Source: an uncultured bacterium (GTDB taxonomy: Bacteria; Verrucomicrobiota; Kiritimatiellia; RFP12; UBA1067). Taken from it: a stretch of DNA of 34,684 nucleotides. The stretch spans positions 1 to 34,684 of the forward strand of contig CADCCQ010000031.1 of NCBI GenBank assembly GCA_902799955.1, read 5' to 3'. The notes beneath the pieces are model-generated. The model saw only the letters and a program-made list of their open reading frames with translations, was not told where the DNA came from and did not search any database. The translations under genes and the position numbers were made by a program. Shown here in pieces: positions 17,133 through 25,518 of this stretch (the stretch's first letter is position 1; every line of letters begins with the position of its first letter).

Positions 17133-18722
17133 ATGGGCATCGAAACAAGCAGAAGGGGATTCCTCAGGGGAATCGCGGGCGTCGCCGCCGTAGGCGCGGC
17201 CGGAAACGTGTTCGCCATCGGGCGCGGAGCGGGCGGCAAGATCCGCCTCGCCGCCGTCGGCGTCGATGGAAAGGGCTACAGCGACTGGTCGCCGATGGTC
17301 AAGAGCGGCCTCGCGGAGCTCGTCGCCTGGTGCGACGCGGACGAGACGAAGCGCGACGTGGCGATGAGGAAGGCGAAGAAGGACCTCCCGGGAGTCGACC
17401 TCTCGAAGATTCCGTTCTTCACCGACTACCGCAAGCTCCTTGAGAAGTGCGGCGAGTACAAGGTCGACGCGATGACGATCTCGACGCCTGACCACGTCCA
17501 CGCGCCCGTCGCCGTCCAGGCGATGAAGCAGGGCATCCACGTCTACGTCCAGAAGCCGCTCGTCAGGACCCTCTGGGAGCTCGACTACTTCAACAGGACG
17601 GCGAAGGAGAACGGCGTCGTCGTGCAGATGGGCAACCAGGGCTCGTCCCTCGACTCCATGCGCCGCTGCACCGAGGTCCTCCAGAGCGGGATCCTCGGCG
17701 AGATAACCGAGGTGCACGTCTGGACGAACCGCGCCGTGTGGCCGCAGGGCACCGGCGTCGCCAACTACGTCAAGGGCCGCGGCGCCAATGGCGACCCCGT
17801 CCGCAAGGGGCTCGACTGGAACGCCTGGCTCGCTACGGCAGAGGAGCGCCCGTTCCTCGACAAGTACCCGAAGGGCACCAAGGTCTACGACCCGTGGAAG
17901 CTCGGCAGCAACGTCTACCACCCCTTCACCTGGCGCGGCTTCCTCGACTTCGGCTGCGGCGCGTTCGGCGACATGGCGTGCCATACGATGAACCTGCCGT
18001 TCCGCGGCCTCGAGCTCGCCAACGTCACGGACGCCGAGTGCGTCTCGATCGACCAGTACAACGACGTCGCCTACCCGGCCAAGTCGGTCGTGAAGATGAC
18101 CTACGCCGCGCGCACCGCCAAGTTCGGCCCGCAGAAGGGCAAGGCCCTCCCGGCCGTCACGCTGTTCTGGTACGACGGCTACGACGAGTCCAAGCCCGGG
18201 CAGAGCGCCAGCAAGCCCGACGCCGCGCTGATGCCCAAGTGGATTGCCAAGCATGGCTCGGTGCCGAACACCGGCTGCCTCATCATCGGCACGAAGGGAC
18301 AGGTCCTCATGCAGGACGACTACGGCGCCAAGTGCGCGATCGCGCTCGACGCCGACAAGGAGTTCAAGGACGTCTTCAAGCACGAGGCCGCCAAGGCGGT
18401 CGCCCGCTCGATCCCGTTCCGCAAGGACTCCGCCGCCGCCGCCGGCAAGTCCACCGTCGAGATGAAGGGCTTCGCGAACGGACACTACATCGAGTTCCTC
18501 GACGCCATCAACGGCGTCGGCAGCGTCTACGAGCAGACCCATTCGCGCTGCTTCTCCGACATCGAGTACTGCATCCCGCAGATGGAGGGCATCCTCGTCG
18601 GCTGCGTCGCGCAGCAGCTCCCCGGCAAGAAGCTCAAATGGTGCTCGAAGAGCCAGAAGTTCGACCTCGACGCGGCGAACGCGCTCGTCAAGCCGAACAT
18701 CCGCAAGGGCTTCGAGTTCTAG
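17133..18722 (+). CDS. Tat-exported Gfo/Idh/MocA family oxidoreductase (divergent copy)
   Basis: A 529-residue member of the family, clearly more distant from copies 1 and 2. ATG 17133 has AAAGGAGA just upstream and gives a twin-arginine start (TSRRGFLRGIAG); the A-rich 5' leader resembles that of copy 2. Motifs are AAVGVDGKG, VAWCDADETKRD, STPDHVHAPVA and VQKPLVRT, where Gln replaces the Glu of EKP but the lysine is kept, as in a known subgroup. GNQGSS and GDMACHTMNLP follow in the C-terminal domain. It ends 3 bases before nadA. The substrate is unknown; glycan or polyol oxidation is the general expectation. Confidence 0.88.
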   Translation: MGIETSRRGFLRGIAGVAAVGAAGNVFAIGRGAGGKIRLAAVGVDGKGYSDWSPMVKSGLAELVAWCDADETKRDVAMRKAKKDLPGVDLSKIPFFTDYRKLLEKCGEYKVDAMTISTPDHVHAPVAVQAMKQGIHVYVQKPLVRTLWELDYFNRTAKENGVVVQMGNQGSSLDSMRRCTEVLQSGILGEITEVHVWTNRAVWPQGTGVANYVKGRGANGDPVRKGLDWNAWLATAEERPFLDKYPKGTKVYDPWKLGSNVYHPFTWRGFLDFGCGAFGDMACHTMNLPFRGLELANVTDAECVSIDQYNDVAYPAKSVVKMTYAARTAKFGPQKGKALPAVTLFWYDGYDESKPGQSASKPDAALMPKWIAKHGSVPNTGCLIIGTKGQVLMQDDYGAKCAIALDADKEFKDVFKHEAAKAVARSIPFRKDSAAAAGKSTVEMKGFANGHYIEFLDAINGVGSVYEQTHSRCFSDIEYCIPQMEGILVGCVAQQLPGKKLKWCSKSQKFDLDAANALVKPNIRKGFEF

Positions 18723-18725
18723 CGG

Positions 18726-19622
18726 ATGACCGAGGAGATAGAAAAGCTAAAGCGGGCGAGGAACGCTGTAGTACTCGCCCACAACTACACGCGGGGCGAG
18801 GTCCAGGATGTTGCCGACTACACCGGCGACTCCCTGGAGCTCGCCCGGCTCGCCACGCAGGTCGAGGCGGACGTGATCGTCTTCTGCGGGGTCTACTTCA
18901 TGGCGGAGACAGCCGCCATCCTGAACCCCGCGAAGACCGTCCTCATCCCAGACCCGACCGCAGGCTGCCCGATGGCCGACATGATCACCGGAGGGCAGCT
19001 GCGCGAGCTCAAGTCGCGCCATCCAGGCGCGGTCGCCGTGTGCTACGTCAACTCCACCGCCGAGGTGAAGGCGGAGTGCGACATCTGCGTCACGAGCGGC
19101 AACGCGGAACGGGTGATGGCGACGATCCCCCGCGACCGCGAGATCATCTTCGTGCCCGACCGTCACCTCGGCTCGCACGTCTCGTCGCTCGAGGGCAGGG
19201 AGTACGTTCTGTGGCCCGGCTACTGCCCGACCCACGCCCGGCTGACCGCCGCGACCGTGGAGGCCGCCCGCGCCGCGCACCCGGGCGCCCCGCTTATGGT
19301 GCACCCAGAGTGCCCCCGCGAAATCCGCGACATGGCCGACGAACGCCTCTCCACCGGCGGCATGTGCCGCTTCGCCCGCGAGTCGAAGGCGGACACCATA
19401 CTCGTCGGCACCGAGGTCGGCATCCTCCACAGGCTGCGCCGCGAGAACCCAGGCAAGACCTTCATCCCGGTCTCCGATTCGCTCGTCTGCCCGAACATGA
19501 AGAAGACGACGCTGGAGAATCTCGCCGAGTCGCTCCGCGAGATGAAGACCCGGGTAGTCGTCCAGGAGGACATCGCCGTCCGCGCCCGCCGCGCCATCGA
19601 GGCGATGCTCGCCGTCGGATAG
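18726..19622 (+). CDS. nadA: Quinolinate synthase A
   Basis: NadA condenses iminoaspartate with dihydroxyacetone phosphate to quinolinate in de novo NAD synthesis, using an oxygen-sensitive [4Fe-4S] cluster. The 298-residue product has the family features AHNYTRGEVQDVADYTGDS, FCGVYFMAETA, HPECP and GTEVGILHRL. The three cluster cysteines are visible as C81 (AGCPMAD), C167 (GYCPTHA) and C255 (VCPNMKKTTL). It starts 3 bases after an NAD-type oxidoreductase gene and is probably co-transcribed; nadB and nadC are not in the window. The start ATG 18726 gives a complete first domain. Confidence 0.95.
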   Translation: MTEEIEKLKRARNAVVLAHNYTRGEVQDVADYTGDSLELARLATQVEADVIVFCGVYFMAETAAILNPAKTVLIPDPTAGCPMADMITGGQLRELKSRHPGAVAVCYVNSTAEVKAECDICVTSGNAERVMATIPRDREIIFVPDRHLGSHVSSLEGREYVLWPGYCPTHARLTAATVEAARAAHPGAPLMVHPECPREIRDMADERLSTGGMCRFARESKADTILVGTEVGILHRLRRENPGKTFIPVSDSLVCPNMKKTTLENLAESLREMKTRVVVQEDIAVRARRAIEAMLAVG

Positions 19623-19683
19623 GGAAGCCTTTGGCGCATTGCAAATGAAAGCATCCTGGCTGTAAAGAGAAAGGATACGCAAG

Positions 19684-21192
19684 ATGAACATCAAGTTGGC
19701 GGCGTTCGCCGCGGGCATTGCCGTGCTTCAGGTCGCCGCGGCGAACAAGTACCAGACATTTAATTGGGAGAAAACGACCTACGTGCCGTTCGACGCGAAG
19801 ACGACGGTCACGCTGGAGTGTCCCGACCCCGCCGCCGCGAAGTGGCTCGAGTCGCATTACGCGCAGTGGTACGGCGACTCCGCCCCGAAGGTGAAGGTCG
19901 GCGCGACCGGCCTCAAGCCGGAGGCGGGCGACGAGGCGTACGCGGCGAGCACCGACTCGAACGGCGTGAAGATCGCGGCGAACACGCTCGCCGGCACGCG
20001 CTGGGCGTCCTACACCCTGCGCCAGCTCGCCATCGCGAAGCGCGGCTCGGTCAAGACGGAAGGGTGTCTTCTCCCCAAGCTCACGATGACGGACCGCCCT
20101 CATCTCGCGTTCCGCGCGGTCCATCTCTGCTGGTTCCCCGAGACGCGTCGGCAGCAGATCGAGCGCGCCATCCGCCTTGCGGCGCTGATGAAGTTCAACT
20201 ACGCGATCATCGAACCGTGGGGCATGTACAAGAGCGAAAAGCACCCGTGGTGGGGCTGGCCGCAGGCGAACATGACGAAGGAAGAGGTGCGTCGCCTCGT
20301 GTCGATCGGCAAGGACATCGGCATCACGCTCATCCCGCAGATCAACTGCTACGGACACGCCTCCGCCTCGCGTGGCGGCACGATCAAGCATGCCGTGCTC
20401 GACCTGCATCCCGAATACGAGCCGCTCTTCGAGCCGGCTCCGCTCAAGCCGGTCCACGGCTCCTCGAACTGGGACGGGTGGAGTTGGTGCATCTCCAACC
20501 CCGAGACGCAGCGCGTCCTCCGCGAACTGATCGCTGAGATACACGAGAACTTCGGCAACCCGCCGTTCTTCCACATCGGGTGCGACGAGGCGTTCGGCGC
20601 GCAGACGTGTCCTGAGTGCGTCAAGCGCCCCAAGGGCGAACTGCTGCTGGAGCACATCTCCGGGATCGCGAAGTTCCTCCGGTCCCGCGGCGCGCAGGCG
20701 ATGATGTGGCACGACATGCTGCTGGACGCGAGCGACCCGCGCTGGAAGGGGTTCATCAAGTTCGGCAGCAAGGAGACCGCCTCCATCCTCGACAAGCTGC
20801 CCAAGGACATCATCATCTGCGACTGGCAGTACTGGAAGCAGACCAAGGACAAGGACGGCAAGCCCTGGCCGACGATGACGTACTTCAAGAAGAAGGGCTT
20901 CCCCGTGGCGGCATGTCCGTGGATGAACGGAGCGGAGATGAAGTCGATGTCCGACCACATCGTGAGGATCGGGGGCTTCGGCTTCATCGAGACGACATGG
21001 CACCACCTTCGCGGCAAGGACTGGGAAAACATGTACAAGTGGTCCGGCTTTGCCGCATGGGGTTCGCCCGTCTCGCACGACGTCCCGTTCCAGCGTTCGC
21101 TTCGCCTTATCGGAAACGACATGAAGGTGACGGACTACAAGGACACGGGCTACCTCAACTACCAGGTGCCGCCGGCCTGGTGGGCGCACTGA
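19684..21192 (+). CDS. Secreted GH20 beta-N-acetylhexosaminidase
   Basis: Predicted exo-beta-N-acetylhexosaminidase releasing GlcNAc or GalNAc from host or dietary glycans. The 502-residue product has a Sec-type signal peptide (residues 1-19, ending VAA). An N-terminal GH20b-like accessory domain contains TLAGTRWASYTLRQL. The TIM barrel follows, starting FRAVHLCWFP. The GH20 catalytic pair is visible in HIGCDEAFG as D301-E302, needed for substrate-assisted catalysis. ETTWHH near the C-terminus also fits the active-site barrel end. AAAGGA lies 10 bases before the start. The 61-base gap after nadA has only a weak promoter-like sequence, so its transcript is uncertain. Confidence 0.9.
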   Translation: MNIKLAAFAAGIAVLQVAAANKYQTFNWEKTTYVPFDAKTTVTLECPDPAAAKWLESHYAQWYGDSAPKVKVGATGLKPEAGDEAYAASTDSNGVKIAANTLAGTRWASYTLRQLAIAKRGSVKTEGCLLPKLTMTDRPHLAFRAVHLCWFPETRRQQIERAIRLAALMKFNYAIIEPWGMYKSEKHPWWGWPQANMTKEEVRRLVSIGKDIGITLIPQINCYGHASASRGGTIKHAVLDLHPEYEPLFEPAPLKPVHGSSNWDGWSWCISNPETQRVLRELIAEIHENFGNPPFFHIGCDEAFGAQTCPECVKRPKGELLLEHISGIAKFLRSRGAQAMMWHDMLLDASDPRWKGFIKFGSKETASILDKLPKDIIICDWQYWKQTKDKDGKPWPTMTYFKKKGFPVAACPWMNGAEMKSMSDHIVRIGGFGFIETTWHHLRGKDWENMYKWSGFAAWGSPVSHDVPFQRSLRLIGNDMKVTDYKDTGYLNYQVPPAWWAH

Positions 21193-21210
21193 AAATGTGC
21201 TTGCTGAGTA

Positions 21211-21256
21211 TTGTTCACAAATCTCAATTGACACAATTGTCCACAAATCGCAAATG
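21211..21256. repeat. Pair of imperfect 20-base direct repeats upstream of the methyltransferase
   Basis: The 20 bases from 21211 and the 20 bases from 21237 match at 17 positions and are spaced 26 bases start to start. Each begins TTGTYCACAAATC. An inverted repeat CAATTG-aca-CAATTG lies across the junction. The arrangement suggests a regulator binding site ahead of the methyltransferase gene; no regulator gene is identified nearby. Confidence 0.55.
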
Positions 21257-21293
21257 CAAATAGGCAGTGTGCTTAATGGTGTAATACACTCAG

Positions 21294-22388
21294 ATGGCAG
21301 GCAATAGCAATCTGCATGACTCGTCGCGCAACAAGCAGGACGAGTTCTACACGAACCTTCAGCTTATTGAGGACGAGCTGAAGCACTACCGCGCACACTT
21401 CGAGGGGAAGCGCGTGCTGTGCAATTGCGACGATCCGTACGAGAGCAACTTCTTCAAGTACTTCGCGATGAACTTCAACGCGCTGGGACTGAAAAGCCTC
21501 ACCGCGACGTGCTATGCGACAAGTCCAGTCGTGTACACCCAGCTAGACCTGTTCGGGGAAGATTTCAACGCAGAGGCGCAGAGTCGCAGAGGAGGGCGCG
21601 TGTCTTCACTCGCTGCGGCGGCAGGGCGGTCGCCTCGCGACCGCCGCATCCCCTACAAGATCGTCATCAACGAGGTGACGGACGTGAACGGCGACGGGCG
21701 CATCGACCTCGCGGACGTCGAATGGCTCATCAAGAACAAGAAGAACGTTCTTACGAAGCTGAAGGGCGACGGCGATTTCCGTTCCGCTGAATGTGTCGCG
21801 CTTCTCGACGAGGCGGATGTCGTCGTCACCAATCCGCCGTTCTCGCTCTTTCGCGAATACATGGCGCTTCTTATGGAGCATCAAAAGCAGTTCTTGATAG
21901 TCGGCAACATGAATGCCGTCACCTATCGTGAGATATTCCCGCTCATCCGCGACAACAAGGTTTGGCTTGGCAACAAGTCGGGGCACTTCTGGTTCAAGGT
22001 GCCGCAGCACTACGAGGAGAAGGCGACGGACTTCAAGATCGACGAGGACGGGCAGAAGTGGCGGCGCATGGGCAACATCTGCTGGTTCACGAACCTTGAC
22101 TTCCCCAAACGGCACGAGAAAATGTTGCTGTGGAAGAAGTACACGCCTGAGGCATATCCGAAATACGACAACTACGATGCGATAGATATAAAAAAGACCA
22201 ATGACATTCCTCGTGATTATCTGGGTGTGATGGGTGTGCCAATAACTTTCATGCAGTATTATTGTCCAGAACAGTTTGATTTGATAGGAGAATTTAATCA
22301 TGGTCAAGATAACGAATTTGACTTGGCAGTTCCAAGAGTCAATGGAAAGGTGATGTTTAAGCGCATTGCCATTCAGAGGAAGAAGTGA
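21294..22388 (+). CDS. EcoRI-family adenine-specific DNA methyltransferase
   Basis: Predicted N6-adenine DNA methyltransferase of the EcoRI modification family, 364 residues. Seen: the SSRNKQDEFYT start, CNCDDPYESNF, INEVTDVNGDGRIDLADVEWLIKN, the catalytic NPPF motif at 180-183 (VVTNPPFSLF), KVWLGN, and the C-terminal GVMGVPITFMQYYCPEQF typical of this family. Residues 91-118 are an in-frame insertion made of an 8-base triple repeat and a palindrome (see separate entry). The last 65 or so codons are much more AT-rich than the rest. No Shine-Dalgarno is evident; TAATAC ends 7 bases before the ATG. It leads a five-gene run that ends with a DUF262-HNH protein. Confidence 0.9.
   Translation: MAGNSNLHDSSRNKQDEFYTNLQLIEDELKHYRAHFEGKRVLCNCDDPYESNFFKYFAMNFNALGLKSLTATCYATSPVVYTQLDLFGEDFNAEAQSRRGGRVSSLAAAAGRSPRDRRIPYKIVINEVTDVNGDGRIDLADVEWLIKNKKNVLTKLKGDGDFRSAECVALLDEADVVVTNPPFSLFREYMALLMEHQKQFLIVGNMNAVTYREIFPLIRDNKVWLGNKSGHFWFKVPQHYEEKATDFKIDEDGQKWRRMGNICWFTNLDFPKRHEKMLLWKKYTPEAYPKYDNYDAIDIKKTNDIPRDYLGVMGVPITFMQYYCPEQFDLIGEFNHGQDNEFDLAVPRVNGKVMFKRIAIQRKK
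21564..21647. repeat. Palindromic repeat element inserted in frame in the methyltransferase gene
   Basis: The element starts with three tandem 8-mers of consensus NCGCAGAG (21568-21591), a sequence type I know as a dispersed intergenic repeat in various bacteria. It ends with a perfect 9-base inverted repeat GGCGGTCGC-ctc-GCGACCGCC (21625-21645). It encodes about 28 residues (from FNAEAQSRRGG to SPRDRR) between LDLFGED and IPYKIVINEV, which I recall as near neighbours in homologues. The length (about 84 bases) keeps the frame. Exact ends are estimated. Confidence 0.7.
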
Positions 22389-22396
22389 GCGCTATT

Positions 22397-23545
22397 ATGA
22401 AAGCGTTGATAGTAGCATTCGCTTTTGCAATGTACACGTTTCGCCTTTTTGCAGAAGTGTCGAATGTCTTTTTCATCCATGGTGCGAACGTAAATGAACC
22501 GGACGCTCGTATTTGGGCGAGTCAGATGTTCAAGAAGCTGTGGTGGGCTGGCGCGAAGATGAACTTCATTCCTGTAGCATGGGAGTCTGACATAGGGCCG
22601 TCATACAACTATCAGGTCAACGTATCCAATGCCTTTGTGACTGCGCAGCGTCTTGCGCCGATGATAAACGCGACGCCCGGCCGAAACGTCGTCATTGCGC
22701 ACTCGCTTGGCACGGTAGTGGGCGCGTCGGCGATCCAGGACCACGGTGCGCGGGTTGACAAGTTCATTATGCTAAACTCCGCAATCCCGTCCGAGGCGTT
22801 TGATCCGTCTTTGGCAGATCTCTCGCCGACAAACAAGCTAGTGCATGACGAATGGACGGGGTACACCAATGCCTGCTGGGCGGCGCAATGGCATACACTA
22901 TTCCCGACGAATGACGCAAGAGGCATGTTGACGTGGCGGGGACGCTTTGCGAATGTCGCTCCCATTGCCGTCAATTTCTACTCTTCCGGCGACGAGGTAC
23001 TGGAGATTTATCCAAATGCTCACAATCCCGGTTGGTACAATGGTTTCAGCCCGTCTGGGAATTGGGGCGAACGCTATTCTTGGCATAAACAGGAACTCTA
23101 CAAGGGACGCAAGACGATGCTCGGCTTCATAGGGACGACGGAATGGTCGGGTTGGGGGTTCAAGGAGAATGCCATTGGCTTGAGGGCTTGGTCGGAGGAC
23201 GATGCCAATGCAGTCGTGGATTTGTCCATGTTCGCGACAAATATGGTTTTCAATCCTTATCCAGCGTCCATTACAAATGCTGTCGCCACGCGGATGGAAA
23301 CGGATTTCCATCTTGCGCAGGGGATTCCGGCTCTATCCACGCCTACGGGCAGAACGAATCTTTGGCACAAGCGCATTCCATCGTTCGATATGAACACAGC
23401 TGAATTTATGACAAACGCATGGCCGCGTCCAGACGATGGCGAGTTGGGTGGGCGGTTCCTTCATTCGGATATAAAGAACATCGCCTACGCTTTCGTTCAT
23501 CCTGTATTCAGAAAGATAGTTGAAGTAGGAGGTTTGAACCAATGA
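22397..23545 (+). CDS. Exported alpha/beta hydrolase (lipase/esterase-like)
   Basis: A 382-residue product with a hydrophobic N-terminal signal (residues 1-19), then FFIHGAN (oxyanion HG at 28-29) and the nucleophile elbow IAHSLGT with S103. These mark an alpha/beta hydrolase, closest in style to lipases or esterases. The second half, about residues 190-382, has no motif I recognise. ATG 22397 lies 8 bases after the methyltransferase stop. The gene is AT-richer than the genome around it and ends in a 4-base ATGA overlap with the next gene, so the two are probably translationally coupled. Function is unknown; cell-wall, lipid or defence roles are all possible. Confidence 0.7.
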   Translation: MKALIVAFAFAMYTFRLFAEVSNVFFIHGANVNEPDARIWASQMFKKLWWAGAKMNFIPVAWESDIGPSYNYQVNVSNAFVTAQRLAPMINATPGRNVVIAHSLGTVVGASAIQDHGARVDKFIMLNSAIPSEAFDPSLADLSPTNKLVHDEWTGYTNACWAAQWHTLFPTNDARGMLTWRGRFANVAPIAVNFYSSGDEVLEIYPNAHNPGWYNGFSPSGNWGERYSWHKQELYKGRKTMLGFIGTTEWSGWGFKENAIGLRAWSEDDANAVVDLSMFATNMVFNPYPASITNAVATRMETDFHLAQGIPALSTPTGRTNLWHKRIPSFDMNTAEFMTNAWPRPDDGELGGRFLHSDIKNIAYAFVHPVFRKIVEVGGLNQ

Positions 23546-24474
23546 AGATTAAAACACTCTTGTGGTTTCTGGGTGTGTTCGGCATGTCCAATCTTGCCAT
23601 GTCGTACAGCCCCGTCATCGACGGGGCGTATGCAGACGTCAAGATCAGGGTTGTTGACGACATTGGCGAAGTTGTGTCCAATGCAACGGTCTCCGTGACA
23701 TTCTACACCGCGCCGGATAAGGTGGATGTAAAGCGGGGCAAAACTGATGTGAAAGGTTGCTTTCTCGCCAAGGGGCGATGCATTGGAGAGGTTCACGCAT
23801 GGATTCGCAAAAACGGCTACTATGATACAAAGATAGATCCTGCGTTTAGGACTTTGTCCGACAAGGATGTACAGCAACAGCGCAGATGGTCGGATGGAAC
23901 AGTAGAGACAGTCGCCGTGCTGAAGAAAAGGCGCAATCCTGTGTCCATGATTTTCAATCATAGACAGTATTGGGCGTTCCCCGCAACCAACGAAGTGTTC
24001 TTCCTTGACATTGAGACTTGCCAATGGTGTCCGCCCTACGGCAATGGAAAGAACAGGGACATGTCGCTTTTTTATGAGGCGGTTGAGCATCCTGAAGAGG
24101 GGTGGGCTGTCAGTTACTGGAACAAGCTGACGTTGACGATGCCTAATGTGGTCGATGGTTTCTACAAGGCAAACATGGAGCCATTCAGTAAATTCGCCTA
24201 CGCTTACGAGGCAAATACGAATGCCGTATATGCCAAGTCGCTTGTTCTTGAGATTGAGCGCAAAAACGACCGCATGATAAAGGTGGACATCCCGGCTGAA
24301 AATGAGTATTTCGTGTTTCGCACAAGGACGGCGACAAACGAGGTTGGAGAAGTAACTCACGCCAACTACGGGCGCATTGGAGAGAAGTTGAATCTTGCAA
24401 TCGGCCTTAGTATAAAATCCTGGTTCAATAAAAACGACAACGATCCGAACTTGGAGGACGCGCGGGCTTGGTAG
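23542..24474 (+). CDS. Exported protein with N-terminal Ig-like domain, paralogue A
   Basis: A 310-residue product with a Sec signal (residues 1-20). It is followed by a domain of the carboxypeptidase-regulatory or Cna-B type: VKIRVVDDIGEVVSNATVSV, then GKTDVKGCF and the NGYYD turn. The C-terminal half shares a string of motifs with the next gene: PYGNGK, DGFYKA, ANTNAVYAK, EYFVFRTRT, ANYG and NDPNLE. Both therefore come from a duplication and share one unrecognised C-terminal domain. It overlaps the hydrolase gene by 4 bases. The hydrolase partner and the duplication would fit an effector with accessory or immunity proteins, but this is speculation. Confidence 0.65.
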   Translation: MKIKTLLWFLGVFGMSNLAMSYSPVIDGAYADVKIRVVDDIGEVVSNATVSVTFYTAPDKVDVKRGKTDVKGCFLAKGRCIGEVHAWIRKNGYYDTKIDPAFRTLSDKDVQQQRRWSDGTVETVAVLKKRRNPVSMIFNHRQYWAFPATNEVFFLDIETCQWCPPYGNGKNRDMSLFYEAVEHPEEGWAVSYWNKLTLTMPNVVDGFYKANMEPFSKFAYAYEANTNAVYAKSLVLEIERKNDRMIKVDIPAENEYFVFRTRTATNEVGEVTHANYGRIGEKLNLAIGLSIKSWFNKNDNDPNLEDARAW

Positions 24475-24497
24475 TCTTGCTGTCCTTGTGAGATAAT
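24468..24497 (+). promoter_or_regulatory. Extended -10 promoter in front of the lipoprotein gene
   Basis: TTGGTA, an 18-base spacer and GATAAT, with TG one base before the -10 (GTGAGATAAT). The -10 ends 7 bases before ATG 24504, so the expected transcript starts at or next to the start codon. There is no AGGAG-like site in between. Confidence 0.45.
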
Positions 24498-24503
24498 CAG
24501 TAA

Positions 24504-25505
24504 ATGAAAACCATAATAAAAACCACTATGCCATTTATGGCCTTGATTGCTGTCGTTGGTTGCACCAGCGCGATTGGAGTGATATTCCAGCGTGATTCTA
24601 CTGCTTATTTTAAAGTCACTGACTTTGACGGCAATCCGATAAGCAATGCAACTGTACGGGTTAATACTATGAAGAAGTGGATTCCTGGAGAATGTTTTGG
24701 CCGTGACGTATATATGGACATCGACGGGAAAACAGACACAAATGGCGAAGCGAGAGTGAAATTTCTTTGCAAGTCAATGAACTTCTCATATTCAGTAGGC
24801 GCTGATGGTTACTATGGTACGGGAGGAGGGGTTGGTTTTGCGAGGGCGGGAAGCGGCTTTGCTCTTCACCAAACGCAGTTTGAGACCAATCTTGTTGTTC
24901 GATTGAAACCGATTGTGAACCCAATTCCCATGTATGTGCAGGATTTAAAGCCCTATTCTGGGCGGCACAAAAATATACCAGAAAATGCACAGTCAGGGGT
25001 GTGGGGGTATGACATCAAAATGGGTGATTGGACCGAACCATACGGACATGGCAAGGATGCCGATTTCTTCGTTGAATATTCATACGAGCATTTTCGCAAA
25101 GACAGGGTTGTTGATTGTGCGCTTGTGTTCACTAATGGCGTACACGATGGATTCTACATAGCAAAGAGTACAGGAACTATCTTTTGCTCTGACTACACGG
25201 CAAACACAAATACCGTTTTTACGAAGAGGCTTGATTTTAATTCCTGGGGTAAGAAGTTCAAGGGCAACTATGCAGTTGAACTTCTCGACGACGACGAATA
25301 CCTTGTCATACGAACTCGGACAAAATGCGATGATGACGGCAATGTCATATCGGCAAACTATGCAAAGATATACGGTCCAATCTGTTTCAACGGAGGATTT
25401 GCCCATAACGGGTCTTATTTCAACCCCAACGAGAATGATCCAAACCTTGAGGCTGATACTAAGGTCAACCTGATGCCGGGAGGCGGAAAGTATTTTGCCC
25501 CATGA
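24504..25505 (+). CDS. Lipoprotein with N-terminal Ig-like domain, paralogue B
   Basis: A 333-residue predicted lipoprotein with a lipobox at C20 (AVVGC). It is followed by the same type of beta-sandwich as the previous gene: AYFKVTDFDGNPISNATVRV, then DGKTDTNGEARV and DGYYG. The C-terminal half repeats the shared motifs PYGHGKD, DGFYIA, ANTNTVFTK, EYLVIRTRT, ANYAKI and NDPNLE. The paralogue differs in anchoring: A looks soluble in the periplasm, B should be lipid-anchored. AT-rich relative to flanking genes. It starts 29 bases after paralogue A with a possible own promoter and stops 13 bases before the DUF262-HNH gene. Function unknown. Confidence 0.65.
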   Translation: MKTIIKTTMPFMALIAVVGCTSAIGVIFQRDSTAYFKVTDFDGNPISNATVRVNTMKKWIPGECFGRDVYMDIDGKTDTNGEARVKFLCKSMNFSYSVGADGYYGTGGGVGFARAGSGFALHQTQFETNLVVRLKPIVNPIPMYVQDLKPYSGRHKNIPENAQSGVWGYDIKMGDWTEPYGHGKDADFFVEYSYEHFRKDRVVDCALVFTNGVHDGFYIAKSTGTIFCSDYTANTNTVFTKRLDFNSWGKKFKGNYAVELLDDDEYLVIRTRTKCDDDGNVISANYAKIYGPICFNGGFAHNGSYFNPNENDPNLEADTKVNLMPGGGKYFAP

Positions 25506-25518
25506 AAGGACGCTGAAA

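Noticed and set aside
17738..19648. A 636-codon plus-strand frame across the fourth oxidoreductase and nadA
   Set aside because: An Arg/Pro-rich shadow frame crossing two well-supported genes.
21228..21233. Perfect TTGACA as the -35 of a methyltransferase promoter
   Set aside because: No acceptable -10 lies 16-18 bases downstream; the sequence is part of the CAATTG inverted repeat.
21211..21245. DnaA-box-like 9-mers TTGTTCACA and TTGTCCACA as a replication origin
   Set aside because: Only two imperfect boxes, no AT-rich unwinding region and no dnaA or dnaN nearby; better seen as an operator-like repeat.
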